47,243 nucleotides of DNA from Candidatus Thiodiazotropha sp. (ex Epidulcina cf. delphinae) (GTDB taxonomy: Bacteria; Pseudomonadota; Gammaproteobacteria; Chromatiales; Chromatiaceae), in the NCBI GenBank assembly GCA_025656505.1, contig JAHXHR010000011.1, positions 1-47,243 on the forward strand, written 5' to 3'. The notes under the pieces were generated by a model. That model was not told the DNA's origin, searched no databases, and saw only the letters and a list, made by a program, of their open reading frames with translations. This document shows positions 1 through 10,239 of this stretch, in pieces. The first letter of the stretch is position 1. The number at the start of each line of letters is the position of its first letter. Both the position numbers and the translations under genes were made by a program.

Positions 1-1
1 C

Positions 2-73
2 CGATATGAGCGTTTAGCCATTACTTATCAAGCCATGCTCAGTTTGGTAGCCACTGTTATTTGGCTTAATTGA
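2..73 (+). pseudogene. C-terminal end of an IS5-like transposase (truncated by window edge, or a remnant)
   Basis: Open frame to the stop reads RYERLAITYQAMLSLVATVIWLN*, resembling the RYERRADIHxAxLxLxCxxI C-terminus of IS5-type transposases. Confidence 0.5.
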
Positions 74-545
74 GAACGCCCCCTAGTACAAATACCCCTT
101 CCCACTTAATCCGGGTTGCCCGAACCCTGACTTGGTGTAGGATTTACATGCCAACACCCGCCCCGGCTTCTTACCGCACGACAGGAGTAGACATCGGCTT
201 CCTCTCTGTAAGAGGCGCGCCTCTAAATTGACCTCCCCCTGACCGAGTGGGTAGGTCAAACAAATCGCTAACGATTCTGTTCGCCGACTCAAAGTTGATG
301 GGTCCGCGAATAAACACAAATTAATGCAAAGACTATCTTAACCGGCGAAAAATGCAGCTCGCCTGAAAGGGCGAGAGCATTTGAACCGATAACACCGTCA
401 CCGTCAGAAAAGAGTTAAAACGATGATGGCGGGGCAGGCGCCCCTTTCCCACCGCTATGCCGGCATGTTGAGTGTCAGGGAAACTGTTTCAGTCGGCTTC
501 TTGAACCGGAAACCCTGGCGAAAGCGTTGCCGTGAAAAACCCCGT

Positions 546-1196
546 CTATTTGGGATGACAATGAAGGCACAATTGGGAACCTTCGATTGTTTTTCGGAGC
601 AACTTCGTATTCGCTACCTGGCTGTTGTGAACATCATGACAGGATGGGCACTCGACCTTGCCGCTATAGAATCTGAGCTCTTTTCCGGCATCTGCTGCAG
701 AAAGATTAAGGGCGTCATGACAGTTTAAGCAAAATTGGCTGTTTCTTTGTGTCTGATGGACCCACTGAATGCCGATGGGATGATCGTCTTCCAGGTCTGT
801 CCCCAAGGATGCCCCTGGATCGATAAAAGTGGTCCCAGCCGATGTGCTTCCACCATACGAATCGAGCGCGATCGTGCCGTCATGGCAAGAGAGGCACAGC
901 CGCGACAACCCCCCCGGACTCGGCTGTTCCGCCGTCACATCCATCGTCGGGCTGTTGTAGACGGTGTATACCGCCGTAGAGATCGTGTGGTTCCACAACG
1001 GGCCTTCCGCGCTGATGTCTGCATTATGCGGCGTATGGCAGACATTGCAGATCTCGCCGCCGGACAAACCCCTAGCTGAAAGATCGTGTACGCTGCCCTC
1101 GATCGCAGCGATTGCCGGAAACGTGGGCATGAGTAAAACACATGCAGCCACGGCCCTCCTCTTACCGATTATTGAATACATTCGTAACAAACTCAT
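546..1196 (-). CDS. Multiheme c-type cytochrome (five CXXCH motifs), exported
   Basis: CNVCH, CLSCH, CLNCH, CPSCH and CLHCH motifs in 216 aa; N-terminal signal-like hydrophobic segment. Confidence 0.85.
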   Translation of the reverse strand: MSLLRMYSIIGKRRAVAACVLLMPTFPAIAAIEGSVHDLSARGLSGGEICNVCHTPHNADISAEGPLWNHTISTAVYTVYNSPTMDVTAEQPSPGGLSRLCLSCHDGTIALDSYGGSTSAGTTFIDPGASLGTDLEDDHPIGIQWVHQTQRNSQFCLNCHDALNLSAADAGKELRFYSGKVECPSCHDVHNSQVANTKLLRKTIEGSQLCLHCHPK

Positions 1197-1984
1197 CTAT
1201 CCCACCTCTAATAAATTAATGAAATTCCTGTCAGGAGCGTATGTTCAAATCCATGTCGGCAACTAACAATAAGATATCCCTGCCCGGCCAACTCCCTGGC
1301 CAGCATCCTTGTCTGATACGCTGGATATCCGCCTCCCTTCGGTCTACACCAATTCCATCACTCCTGTAGTGCGTAGATAAACAACCGCGCGCGCTGTGCG
1401 CATCCAACCTCCTCGCATCCATCAAGATCTCCTGATGAAGGCGCCGATCATCCGTCATGCCTTCACTGCAGCCACATTAGCGAGGCCCATGCGAACTCTC
1501 ACTTAAATCCCTGGCCGGCTTGGTGAACTGCAACTCGCTGCCATGCTGATCCTCCTGCGGCTTGTGTCTCAAGATTGCCTATTGGCGCCCGCCTATTGAA
1601 TGCTGTAGCGTGGCGCCGAATACGTCTCGAAACCCAGGCAAATGTCGGTTAATAGGAAATAGTTATATACCTATCGAAATCACATTCCCTAAGGGCTAGT
1701 AAGGTTTTTTGGGAAAAAAATGTCAAATTACCTTATTTTATATAGCATAAGAAATATTTATATCAATGCGGGATTTGCATCGCCATCAATCTAATAAAAG
1801 AGGTGCATGCGTCTGTTTTTTCAATCAAATTTGTGTGGTGGCGGATTTGATTACGAACTGTCCACCACTGCCCTCCGCTATTTTCATTTGGGAATTAAAA
1901 GCAATTTCGGGCAATCCGAGCGAAAGCGTGTCAGCTCCCGATCGACTAAATGGCAGGTTAGCTTTCCACTAAATCACAAATTCT

Positions 1985-2026
1985 CCTAAAAACCGCAGTT
2001 GACCGCTCCATTCCGATACTGAACTA
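1985..2026 (+). repeat. 42-bp direct repeat, left copy
   Basis: CCTAAAAACCGCAGTTGACCGCTCCATTCCGATACTGAACTA; 39/42 match to 8991-9032 in the same orientation. Confidence 0.9.
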
Positions 2027-2293
2027 TCGTTACGATCAATCGCCAAAGCGGCTCCGGTTAAGAAAGCGGATACTAAAAGCGTCAGACGAGCCTCGTATTT
2101 TCACCTAAAATCAAGTTATTCGGCCAGCAAAAAAATCGCAGGAAAAATCCGCATAGACGCACAAACGAATCTTTGATCCCGTGATGCATTTTGGGGCAAC
2201 CAAGTCCCCAAAACGCTCTCGACTTCGACAATCCGTTAGTGCCACGGCCTCACTGCGTACGCGCCGTTTCGCCACACCATTGCTTCGCTCTCC

Positions 2294-5200
2294 ATGGCGC
2301 GCAGCGTCGGTAATAAAAGGTCTTTAGAAATGGCGAAAGTAAAGATAGGCATTCTCCATTCGTTGCACGGCACCATGGCGGTGAGTGAATCGGCCCTGGT
2401 CGATGCCGCCGTAATGGCCGTCGAGGAGATCAATCAGCAGGGCGGCGTGCTCGGACAGCGGGTCGAACCGGTCATCGAAGACGGGGCGTCCGACCCCCAG
2501 GCGTTCGAACAGCAGGCGCGAAAACTCCTCGTCGAGGACAGGGTCACTACGCTTTTCGGTTGTTGGACCTCTGCCTCGCGCAAGGCGGTCAAGCCGGTGG
2601 TGGAGAGCGCCGGTTCACTGCTCTGGTACCCGGTGCAATACGAGGGGCTGGAGGAGAGTCCGCACATCGTCTATACGGGAAGCTGCCTGAACCAGCAGAT
2701 CGAGCCGGCGGTGAACTGGACCCTGCAGCAGGGTCGGCGTAGCTGCCTGCTGATCGGTTCGGACTACGTCTTTCCCCGTACCGCCAACCCCTTGATCGCC
2801 AGCATGGTGGAACATAGCGGCGGCACAGTGCTCGCCGACCGTTACCTACCCCTCGGGTGGCAGGATTTCTCGCCCATCGTGGAGGACGTCCGCAGGCTAC
2901 GCCCCGAGGTGATTTTCAACACCCTCAACGGGGACAGCAATTACGCCTTTTTCCGGCAACTCCACGGGGCGGGCCTGCGGGCCGACAAGCTGCCGGTCAT
3001 GTCTTTCAGCATCGCCGAGGGTGAACAGCAGGTCATCGCGGTGGAGGGGGAGGGGCATTTTGCCTGCTGGAGCTATTTCCAGACCCTGGACACCGAGCAG
3101 AACCGGGCTTTCATACAACGTTATCGGTTTCGCTACGGCAGTGACCGGCGCTGCTCGGATCCGATCGTAACCGCATACAGCCAAGTCTGGTTGTGGCGCA
3201 ATGCGGTGGAGGCGGCCGGCTCCCTTGATCCGGATACGGTGCGCCATGGCTTGGCGGGAAAGCGCTACGTGGGTCCGGCCGGTGAGATGCGGATTCGATC
3301 GAACCACCATGTGGACAAGCCTGTGCTGATCGGACGCGCCCGCAGGGACGGCCTATTCGACCTGGTTTGGCACAGCGAAGCGCCCATCGAACCCAAGCCC
3401 TGGCTCGGTGTCGAGGATCTTTCCATGGCGGCGGTGCCGTTGATCAAGGAGTCCCTTCGACAGTTTCCCCAGTCGGTCCATTACGCGAACATACTCGAGG
3501 CCGAGATCGGTCGTCGCAAACAGGTTGAAGAACTGCTCCGGGAGAGTGAGAAACGTTTTCGCGCCCTGGTATCCGCCGCACCTATGGGCATCTATCTCAC
3601 CGATCCAAAGGGAAAGTGTACCTACGTCAACACCCGCTGGTGCGAAATGGCCGGGATGACACCGGGCGAGGCCCATGGTGACGGGTGGCTGGAAGCGATT
3701 CATCCGGATGACCGGCGATACGTATCAGAGAACTGGAAGCGGGTGGAGAAATCGGGGGGTCACTGGACCCTGGAATACCGTTTTCGGAATAAGCAGAACC
3801 GGACCATCTGGATCGCGGGTGTAGCGACCACCCTGTGGAACGAGGCGGGAAATATCACTGGATTTATCGGCTGCAATACGGATATTTCCGAGCGCAAGCA
3901 AGCCGAAGAGGAGTTGGCACAGTACCGCGAGCACCTTGAGGAACTCGTAAAGGAACGAACGTTGGAATTGGCCGAGGCAAAAGAGACCGCTGAAGCAGCG
4001 AACCACGCCAAGAGCATCTTCCTGGCCAACATATCCCACGAGCTGCGCACTCCGCTCAATGCCATCCTCGGCTTCTCCGAGATGCTGGTGCGTGCCCCCG
4101 ATACCACTTCATCCCAACAGGAGAAGATCTCCATCATCAACCGTAGCGGCGCACACCTGCTCGGCATGATCAACGACGTGCTGGACCTCTCCAAGATCGA
4201 GGCGGGCCGGATGGAGCTGGAACCGGTGGCCTTCGACCTGCCGGGGATGCTGGAAGATATCGGTCGGATGTTCGAGGTGCGCGCCAAGGACGCCGGGCTG
4301 CGCTTCGATTTGCAGTTTGACCCGACGCTGGCCCGGTTCCTCAAGGCCGACGCCGGCAAGCTGCACCAGATCCTGATCAACTTGCTGGGTAACGCGGCGA
4401 AGTTCACTCGCAAGGGCGGCTTCTCGCTGCACGCCCGGACCCTGCCCGTTGACAATGATCTCACCATGGTCACCCTGCGGATCGAGGTACAAGACAGCGG
4501 ACCGGGTATCACACCGGAGCAGCAGGAACGCATCTTCGAACCTTTCGTTCAGACACAGGCGGCCTACGCCGGCCCCAAGGGCACCGGGCTGGGCCTGAAC
4601 ATCACCCGGTCGTTCGTTAATCTGATGAGGGGCGATATCAGCGTAGAGAGCTCGCCTGGTAAAGGCTCTCTGTTCCGCGTCGATCTACCGGTAACCTTGG
4701 CCGAGGAAACGGAGGCTCGTGGCGTCGAGGCCGTCACGCCTGAGGTGATAGGGCTTGAATCCGTTCAACCCGAGTGGCGCATCCTGGTGGTGGAGGACAA
4801 TGCAGAGAATCGGTTGCTGTTGAGCAGTCTGCTGGCGCAGGCGGGCTTCGAAATACGTGGGGCGGAGAATGGCGAGGAGGCCGTCACCCTGTTTCAGGAG
4901 TGGCGGCCTCACTTCATCTGGATGGACATGCGCATGCCGGTGATGGACGGCTACCAGGCCACCTCAAAGATCCGTTCCCTGCCCGGTGGCGATACGGTGA
5001 AGATTGTGGCCATTACCGCCAGCGCCTACAAGGAGCAGCGCAAGAACATCCTTGACGCGGGTTGTGACGAAGTGGTGCATAAACCCTTCCTGACCCAGGA
5101 GATCTTCGATGCCCTGGCCAAGCAACTGGGAGTACGCTACCGCTACGAAGAATCTGCCGTGGAGGCGACAACCGAGTGGGTCGAGATAAGCACCGAGGCC

Positions 5201-5401
5201 GTCGCAGCCCTGCCGAAAGCGCTACTGGGGACGTTGCGGGTTACGGCTCTATCGTTGGACAACGTGGATTTTGATGCCGCGCTGGCGCCGGTGCGCGATC
5301 TCGACCCGGCCCTGGCCGAGGGCCTGGCGACGCTGGCGCGGGAGTTTCGTTTCGACCGAATCCTGAAGCTGCTGGACGATACGGGGAAGCGTGATGCGTA
5401 A
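2294..5401 (+). CDS. Hybrid sensor histidine kinase: UrtA/AmiC-like substrate-binding domain + PAS + HisKA + HATPase + REC (start may be ATG 2330)
   Basis: N-terminus KIGILHSLHGTMAVSE...VTTLFGCWTSASRKAVKPV (urea/amide-binding type I fold); PAS region; SHELRTPLNAILGFSEM H-box; GTGLGLNITRSFV; receiver with WMDMRMPVMDGYQATSKIR. Confidence 0.88.
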   Translation: MARSVGNKRSLEMAKVKIGILHSLHGTMAVSESALVDAAVMAVEEINQQGGVLGQRVEPVIEDGASDPQAFEQQARKLLVEDRVTTLFGCWTSASRKAVKPVVESAGSLLWYPVQYEGLEESPHIVYTGSCLNQQIEPAVNWTLQQGRRSCLLIGSDYVFPRTANPLIASMVEHSGGTVLADRYLPLGWQDFSPIVEDVRRLRPEVIFNTLNGDSNYAFFRQLHGAGLRADKLPVMSFSIAEGEQQVIAVEGEGHFACWSYFQTLDTEQNRAFIQRYRFRYGSDRRCSDPIVTAYSQVWLWRNAVEAAGSLDPDTVRHGLAGKRYVGPAGEMRIRSNHHVDKPVLIGRARRDGLFDLVWHSEAPIEPKPWLGVEDLSMAAVPLIKESLRQFPQSVHYANILEAEIGRRKQVEELLRESEKRFRALVSAAPMGIYLTDPKGKCTYVNTRWCEMAGMTPGEAHGDGWLEAIHPDDRRYVSENWKRVEKSGGHWTLEYRFRNKQNRTIWIAGVATTLWNEAGNITGFIGCNTDISERKQAEEELAQYREHLEELVKERTLELAEAKETAEAANHAKSIFLANISHELRTPLNAILGFSEMLVRAPDTTSSQQEKISIINRSGAHLLGMINDVLDLSKIEAGRMELEPVAFDLPGMLEDIGRMFEVRAKDAGLRFDLQFDPTLARFLKADAGKLHQILINLLGNAAKFTRKGGFSLHARTLPVDNDLTMVTLRIEVQDSGPGITPEQQERIFEPFVQTQAAYAGPKGTGLGLNITRSFVNLMRGDISVESSPGKGSLFRVDLPVTLAEETEARGVEAVTPEVIGLESVQPEWRILVVEDNAENRLLLSSLLAQAGFEIRGAENGEEAVTLFQEWRPHFIWMDMRMPVMDGYQATSKIRSLPGGDTVKIVAITASAYKEQRKNILDAGCDEVVHKPFLTQEIFDALAKQLGVRYRYEESAVEATTEWVEISTEAVAALPKALLGTLRVTALSLDNVDFDAALAPVRDLDPALAEGLATLAREFRFDRILKLLDDTGKRDA

Positions 5402-5542
5402 ATGGAAACATCCCAATCACACCCGGAGAAGGGAAGGACAAATAACCCTGGTTCATCCCCTGTTATTCCGATGACATTAGGTGGCTGGGTTAATATTGAC
5501 ATCTATGTATGCTCTAACATCAAATAAGTTGGGAACACTGCC

Positions 5543-8500
5543 TTGTCAATCGCTCATCTCGAAACCGGTGGGATTTTTTGGAGGCTGCCAATGAAGTCCT
5601 TTAATATCCTAAATCGTCTTAAAATCCGTACCAAGCTGATTTTATTCTTGATCATACCCATCCTGACCATTCTGTTTTTTTCTATATCCGGAATTTACAC
5701 CAAAGCCCAGAAATTACAGATCACCAACAGTTCTTATCATTTTACAACCGTCTCGTTTCATCTCACTGACCTTGTGCATGAACTGCAGAAGGAACGGGGC
5801 TTGAGTGCCGGATTTGTGGGTAGCGGCGGCAAGAGCTTCAGGGAAGACGTACTGAAACAGCGGAAGCAGACCAATGGGAAACTTAGCCTGCTCAATCAGA
5901 ATCTTGATGTCCATGCCTCTAGGGAAGACTATTGGGGATTAAGCGATAAATTCACCTATTTACAGCAGGAGTTATCTCGATTGCCTGATGTACGCAACGC
6001 TATCAATACATTAAAAGAAGGTGATTTCTTTGATTTTTATTCGAATCTCAATGCCCATGCCCTCGACATCATTCAGTTCCTTCAGGTATTCACCAATGAC
6101 GCTTCTCTGGCCAGACAGGGGGATGCCTTTTCCTCTCTGCTCCGCTTGCAGGAGCGCGCCGGCCAGGAACGGGGTGCGCTTAACGGTATATTCGCGTCGG
6201 GAAAATTAAATGCCCGGCTATTCCAGGAAATAAGCGCCTATATTGCCGACCAAAAAACCATATTGAATAATTACTATACGGTAGTCTCTAATGAATACCA
6301 GGACATGCTACGAGAGAAAATGAGACATCCGATAGTAGTTGAAGTTGGGACATTACGAGCGGCCGCTATAAACAAGGCGAGAAGAAATGAATTACTCAAC
6401 GATCTACAGATGATGATTGGTTATGGTGGACTAATACACGACTTCAAGGACTACGTCATTCGCGGCAGGGAGTGGTATGTAAAACATTTTTCTGATATTT
6501 CCATTGATGCTAAAAACATTATTGAGCAATACCAGAATTTACCAGGAATGGGTCCGGAGGGAATCTCCCATCTCAATAGCATCGAAACAACCTTTGATCA
6601 GTACCAGGCCATGATGGATGATGTGACAAAGATGAAAAAGTTAGGACATTCCATTATTGAAATCGATAAGTTGGTTAATATAGATGACAAGTCGGCCATC
6701 GATGCAATCAAACAGCTACGTAAAGGCGTAACCAGTCAGAATACCAGTGAATGGTGGGAAAAAGCCACTTTCCGCATTGAACAGATAAAAGATGTCAGTG
6801 ATGCTATCAGGTCAAATATCGTTGATCGTACCCAGCAAACCATAGCGACGACAAAACAGTCAGTCCGTATCTTTCTTATCTTATCCATAACCAATATTGC
6901 TCTATCCTTTTTTCTGGGATACCTCCTAATGCGTCGGCCTGTTGAAGCACTTATCAGTATTTCAGCCAATATGCGTAGCATGCGAAAACTCAGGAATTTT
7001 GATCAACGGTTAGAGGTAAGCGGGCACGATGAGATCACTGATTTGGCAAATGCCTTCAATGATATGATTACGGAACGGAAACGGGCCGATGAGGAATTGG
7101 CCAGGACACAAGCGTTTCTTGAAGCTGCATTGGAACAAACACCCGCCGGTATCGCCATCGCCGCAGTGCCCGAAGGAAGGTTGATCATGGCCAACTCCAC
7201 CGCTCTCGGCATTCCCGGCGGATCGAGAGCCTCCTTGATGGACATCCCCATTGAGGATTACTCCGATAAATGGCAGATCTATCATGGTGATGGAACCCCT
7301 TACGACCCCACTCAATTGCCACTGGCCAAGGCGGTTCTCCTCGGTGAAAATGCGCGAGATGAATTCATCATTCGCCGTATGGACGGAGAGGAACGTTGGG
7401 TTCTCGCCGAGGCGACTCCCATTTTGAATGACAAGGGAGTGCGCACCGGCGCGATCATGGTGTTTCCGGACATCACTGAACGAAAACTCATGGAAAAGGA
7501 GTTACAAGCCCATCGGGAACATCTGCAGGGCCTCGTCGAGGAGCGCACCGCCGAACTGTCCATTGCCAAAGAAGAAGCCGAAGCCGCCAACCGGGCAAAG
7601 AGCATCTTCCTGGCCAACATGTCCCACGAGCTGCGCACCCCGCTTAACGCCATCCTCGGTTTTTCCGAGATGCTTGGCCGTGACCGCAACGCCTCCGGCG
7701 ACCAACAAGAAAAGCTCACCATCATCAACCGCAGCGGCGAGCACCTGTTGAGCATGATCAACGACGTGCTGGACCTCTCCAAGATCGAGGCAGGCCGGGT
7801 GGAGCTGGAACCGGCAGCCTTCGACCTGCCGCAGATGCTGGAGGATATCGGCCGGATGTTCGAGGTGCGTGCCGAGGATGCCGGGCTGCGCTTTGCCATG
7901 GAACTCGACCCGGCACTGACCCGGCAGATCAAAACCGACATTGGTAAGTTACGCCAGATCCTCATCAATCTGCTGGGTAATGCAGTGAAATTCACCGACG
8001 AGGGTGGCTTCTCGCTACGTGTCCGGACACAGCCGATAGAAGATGATCCCGCCATGGTCACCTTGCAACTGGAAGTGGAGGACAGCGGGCCGGGTATCGC
8101 AGCGAAGCAGCAGAAACATATCTTTAAAGCCTTTGTCCAAGGGCCGCCGACACGAAGTCGTCCAAAAGGCACTGGGCTGGGACTGGCCATCACCCAATCC
8201 TTCGTTGAGCTGCTGGGCGGTGAGATAAGCGTCGAAAGCAGGCTTGGCGTAGGATCGCTGTTCCGCGTCGACCTGCCGGTGGCCCTGGCGGAAGCGGCGG
8301 ATATAAGCAGCACCGAGGCGGCCAAGCCGGCGGTGCTCAGCCTGGAACCCGATCAGCCCTCATGGCGCATTGTGCTGGCGGAGGACCATGTCGAGAACCG
8401 GCTGCTGCTGAGCAGCCTGCTGACCGAAGCAGGTTTCGAGATCCGCGAGGCGGAAGACGGTAAGCAGGCCGTTGCCCTGTTCGAACAGTGGCAACCCCAT

Positions 8501-8989
8501 TTCATCTGGATGGACATACGCATGCCGGTGATGGACGGCTACCAGGCAACGGCGAAGATCCGCACCCTGCCCGGCGGCGACGCGGTGAAGATTGTCGCTA
8601 TCACAGCCAGCGCTTTCAAGGATCAGCGAGCGACGATCCTGGAAGCGGGTTGCGACGAGGTGGTGCGCAAGCCCTTCAAGTCCTACGAAATCTTCGACAC
8701 CATGGCGCGGCAGTTGGGGGTGCGTTACCGCTATGAAAAGGTTACCGCCAAGCCCACCGGTAAAGCGGTGGAGGTGAACGCCGAGGCCGTGGCCTCACTA
8801 CCGAAAGAACTGTTGGAAAGCCTGCGCCATGCGGCCGTATCCCTGAGCAACAAGGATTTTGATGCCGCACTGCTACCGGTTCTTGAGCTTGACCCGACAC
8901 TCGCCGAGGGACTGGCGACACTGGCGCGGGCGTTTCGTTTCGAACGGATTTTGGAACTGTTGGACGATAACGGGAAAAGTGATGCTTGA
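5543..8989 (+). CDS. Hybrid sensor histidine kinase: NIT domain + HAMP + PAS + HisKA + HATPase + REC (likely start ATG 5591)
   Basis: N-terminal TM and LVHELQKERGLSAGFVGSGG (NIT domain signature), second TM, HAMP, SHELRTPLNAILGFSEM, GTGLGLAITQSF, receiver WMDIRMPVMDGYQATAKIR. Confidence 0.88.
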   Translation: MSIAHLETGGIFWRLPMKSFNILNRLKIRTKLILFLIIPILTILFFSISGIYTKAQKLQITNSSYHFTTVSFHLTDLVHELQKERGLSAGFVGSGGKSFREDVLKQRKQTNGKLSLLNQNLDVHASREDYWGLSDKFTYLQQELSRLPDVRNAINTLKEGDFFDFYSNLNAHALDIIQFLQVFTNDASLARQGDAFSSLLRLQERAGQERGALNGIFASGKLNARLFQEISAYIADQKTILNNYYTVVSNEYQDMLREKMRHPIVVEVGTLRAAAINKARRNELLNDLQMMIGYGGLIHDFKDYVIRGREWYVKHFSDISIDAKNIIEQYQNLPGMGPEGISHLNSIETTFDQYQAMMDDVTKMKKLGHSIIEIDKLVNIDDKSAIDAIKQLRKGVTSQNTSEWWEKATFRIEQIKDVSDAIRSNIVDRTQQTIATTKQSVRIFLILSITNIALSFFLGYLLMRRPVEALISISANMRSMRKLRNFDQRLEVSGHDEITDLANAFNDMITERKRADEELARTQAFLEAALEQTPAGIAIAAVPEGRLIMANSTALGIPGGSRASLMDIPIEDYSDKWQIYHGDGTPYDPTQLPLAKAVLLGENARDEFIIRRMDGEERWVLAEATPILNDKGVRTGAIMVFPDITERKLMEKELQAHREHLQGLVEERTAELSIAKEEAEAANRAKSIFLANMSHELRTPLNAILGFSEMLGRDRNASGDQQEKLTIINRSGEHLLSMINDVLDLSKIEAGRVELEPAAFDLPQMLEDIGRMFEVRAEDAGLRFAMELDPALTRQIKTDIGKLRQILINLLGNAVKFTDEGGFSLRVRTQPIEDDPAMVTLQLEVEDSGPGIAAKQQKHIFKAFVQGPPTRSRPKGTGLGLAITQSFVELLGGEISVESRLGVGSLFRVDLPVALAEAADISSTEAAKPAVLSLEPDQPSWRIVLAEDHVENRLLLSSLLTEAGFEIREAEDGKQAVALFEQWQPHFIWMDIRMPVMDGYQATAKIRTLPGGDAVKIVAITASAFKDQRATILEAGCDEVVRKPFKSYEIFDTMARQLGVRYRYEKVTAKPTGKAVEVNAEAVASLPKELLESLRHAAVSLSNKDFDAALLPVLELDPTLAEGLATLARAFRFERILELLDDNGKSDA

Positions 8990-8990
8990 A

Positions 8991-9032
8991 CCTAAAAACC
9001 GCAGTTGACCGCTCTATTCTGATACTAAACTA
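8991..9032 (+). repeat. 42-bp direct repeat, right copy
   Basis: CCTAAAAACCGCAGTTGACCGCTCTATTCTGATACTAAACTA; 3 mismatches to 1985-2026. Confidence 0.9.
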
Positions 9033-9339
9033 CTGATAGGCAAACTAGTCACTTCGATTTGCCTATTCACCGGCTGGGTGAACCAGGCTGCGGAGCGAGC
9101 TGCACACTTGCGGTGGCGCATGGCTGCGTTACAACGCCTTGGAATAGCATAACGATTCCGTCGTTGTTGCGCGCCGTGCAGGGATGCACAAGTGTCGCAA
9201 GCACAGGGATGTGCAGGAGCAACCCTTGCCCTGAAGATCGCTAAGCCTTGATCCGCTGACAAGCGAGAGGTGCAGGCGAAACCGATAAAGCAGGTTTCTT
9301 GCTGTATTTGTTTTTGTCGTCGTAATGTAGCAACTCCAC

Positions 9340-10227
9340 CTATTTGATATGATCAAGAATCCCTTCCAACTCATCCAGGCTGTTGTAGCCGATGACCAGT
9401 TTTCCCTTACCCTTAGCGCCCTGCTGAAGATCGACCCTTGCCCCCAATTTCTCCGATAGGTCGGTGACCAGACGACGGATGTCCGGGTCCATTACCTGGA
9501 CAGTGCGGGCACTCTTGGGTTTATCAGCCTCATGCTGCAGTCTTCTGACCAAACGCTCCGTCTCACGCACAGAGAGCCCTTGGGCAACCACCTGGTTTGC
9601 CGCCTGGGTCTGGGTCTCGCCTTTCAGGCCCAACAGGGAGCGGGCATGCCCCATCTCGAGACGCCCGCTCTCGACCAGGGTCTTGACCTCTTCGTTAAGT
9701 TCCAGCAGACGTAACAAATTGGTCACGGTGGTGCGTGACTTGCCGACGGCCTTGGCCACTTCCTGGTGGGTCAGACCGAATTCCAACAGTAAACGGTTCA
9801 GGGCATTCGCCTCTTCCAGGGGATTGAGGTCTTCCCGCTGGATGTTTTCGATCAGCCCCATCGCCATCGCGGCCTCTTCGGTGACATCCTTGACCACCAC
9901 CGGGATCTCGTCCAGCCCGGCCTGTTGCGCGGCGCGCCAGCGGCGTTCGCCGGCGATCAGTTCATAGCGGTTGTTCTCCACCGGGCGTACAACCACTGGT
10001 TGGATCACCCCTTGAGCGGCAATGGATTCGGCCAACTCCCGTAGACTGTCGGCATCGAACTCCCGTCTCGGCTGATAGCGTCCACGCTGAATCAGATCCA
10101 CCGGCAGTCGGCTCAGGTTCTCACGAACGGGGGGGAGGGGGGCAGCACCCCGCACTTCGGTCTCGGTTTGGATGCCGCCAAGCAGGGCGTCAAGCCCGCG
10201 ACCCAATCCTCTCTTTTTCGCCGCCAT
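9340..10227 (-). CDS. parB: Chromosome-partitioning protein ParB
   Basis: GLGRGLDALLGG, LIQRGRYQPRREFD, ELIAGERRWRAAQQAGL, NIQREDLNPLEEA motifs. Confidence 0.97.
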   Translation of the reverse strand: MAAKKRGLGRGLDALLGGIQTETEVRGAAPLPPVRENLSRLPVDLIQRGRYQPRREFDADSLRELAESIAAQGVIQPVVVRPVENNRYELIAGERRWRAAQQAGLDEIPVVVKDVTEEAAMAMGLIENIQREDLNPLEEANALNRLLLEFGLTHQEVAKAVGKSRTTVTNLLRLLELNEEVKTLVESGRLEMGHARSLLGLKGETQTQAANQVVAQGLSVRETERLVRRLQHEADKPKSARTVQVMDPDIRRLVTDLSEKLGARVDLQQGAKGKGKLVIGYNSLDELEGILDHIK

Positions 10228-10239
10228 ATCTCTTTTCCG

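Noticed and set aside
83-319. 78-aa minus-strand ORF next to the IS5-like remnant
   Set aside because: Composition suggests a noncoding or mobile-element remnant, but I could not assign it to a family, so it was not called.
1197-2293. Long apparently noncoding stretch examined for RNA genes or a CRISPR array
   Set aside because: No regularly spaced repeats, no tRNA-like cloverleaf and no convincing ORF recognised by eye.
7312-8325. 337-aa antisense ORF over the second kinase (and 3760-4533 over the first)
   Set aside because: Serine/arginine-rich low-complexity translation typical of the shadow frame of GC-rich conserved kinase sequence; no family resemblance.
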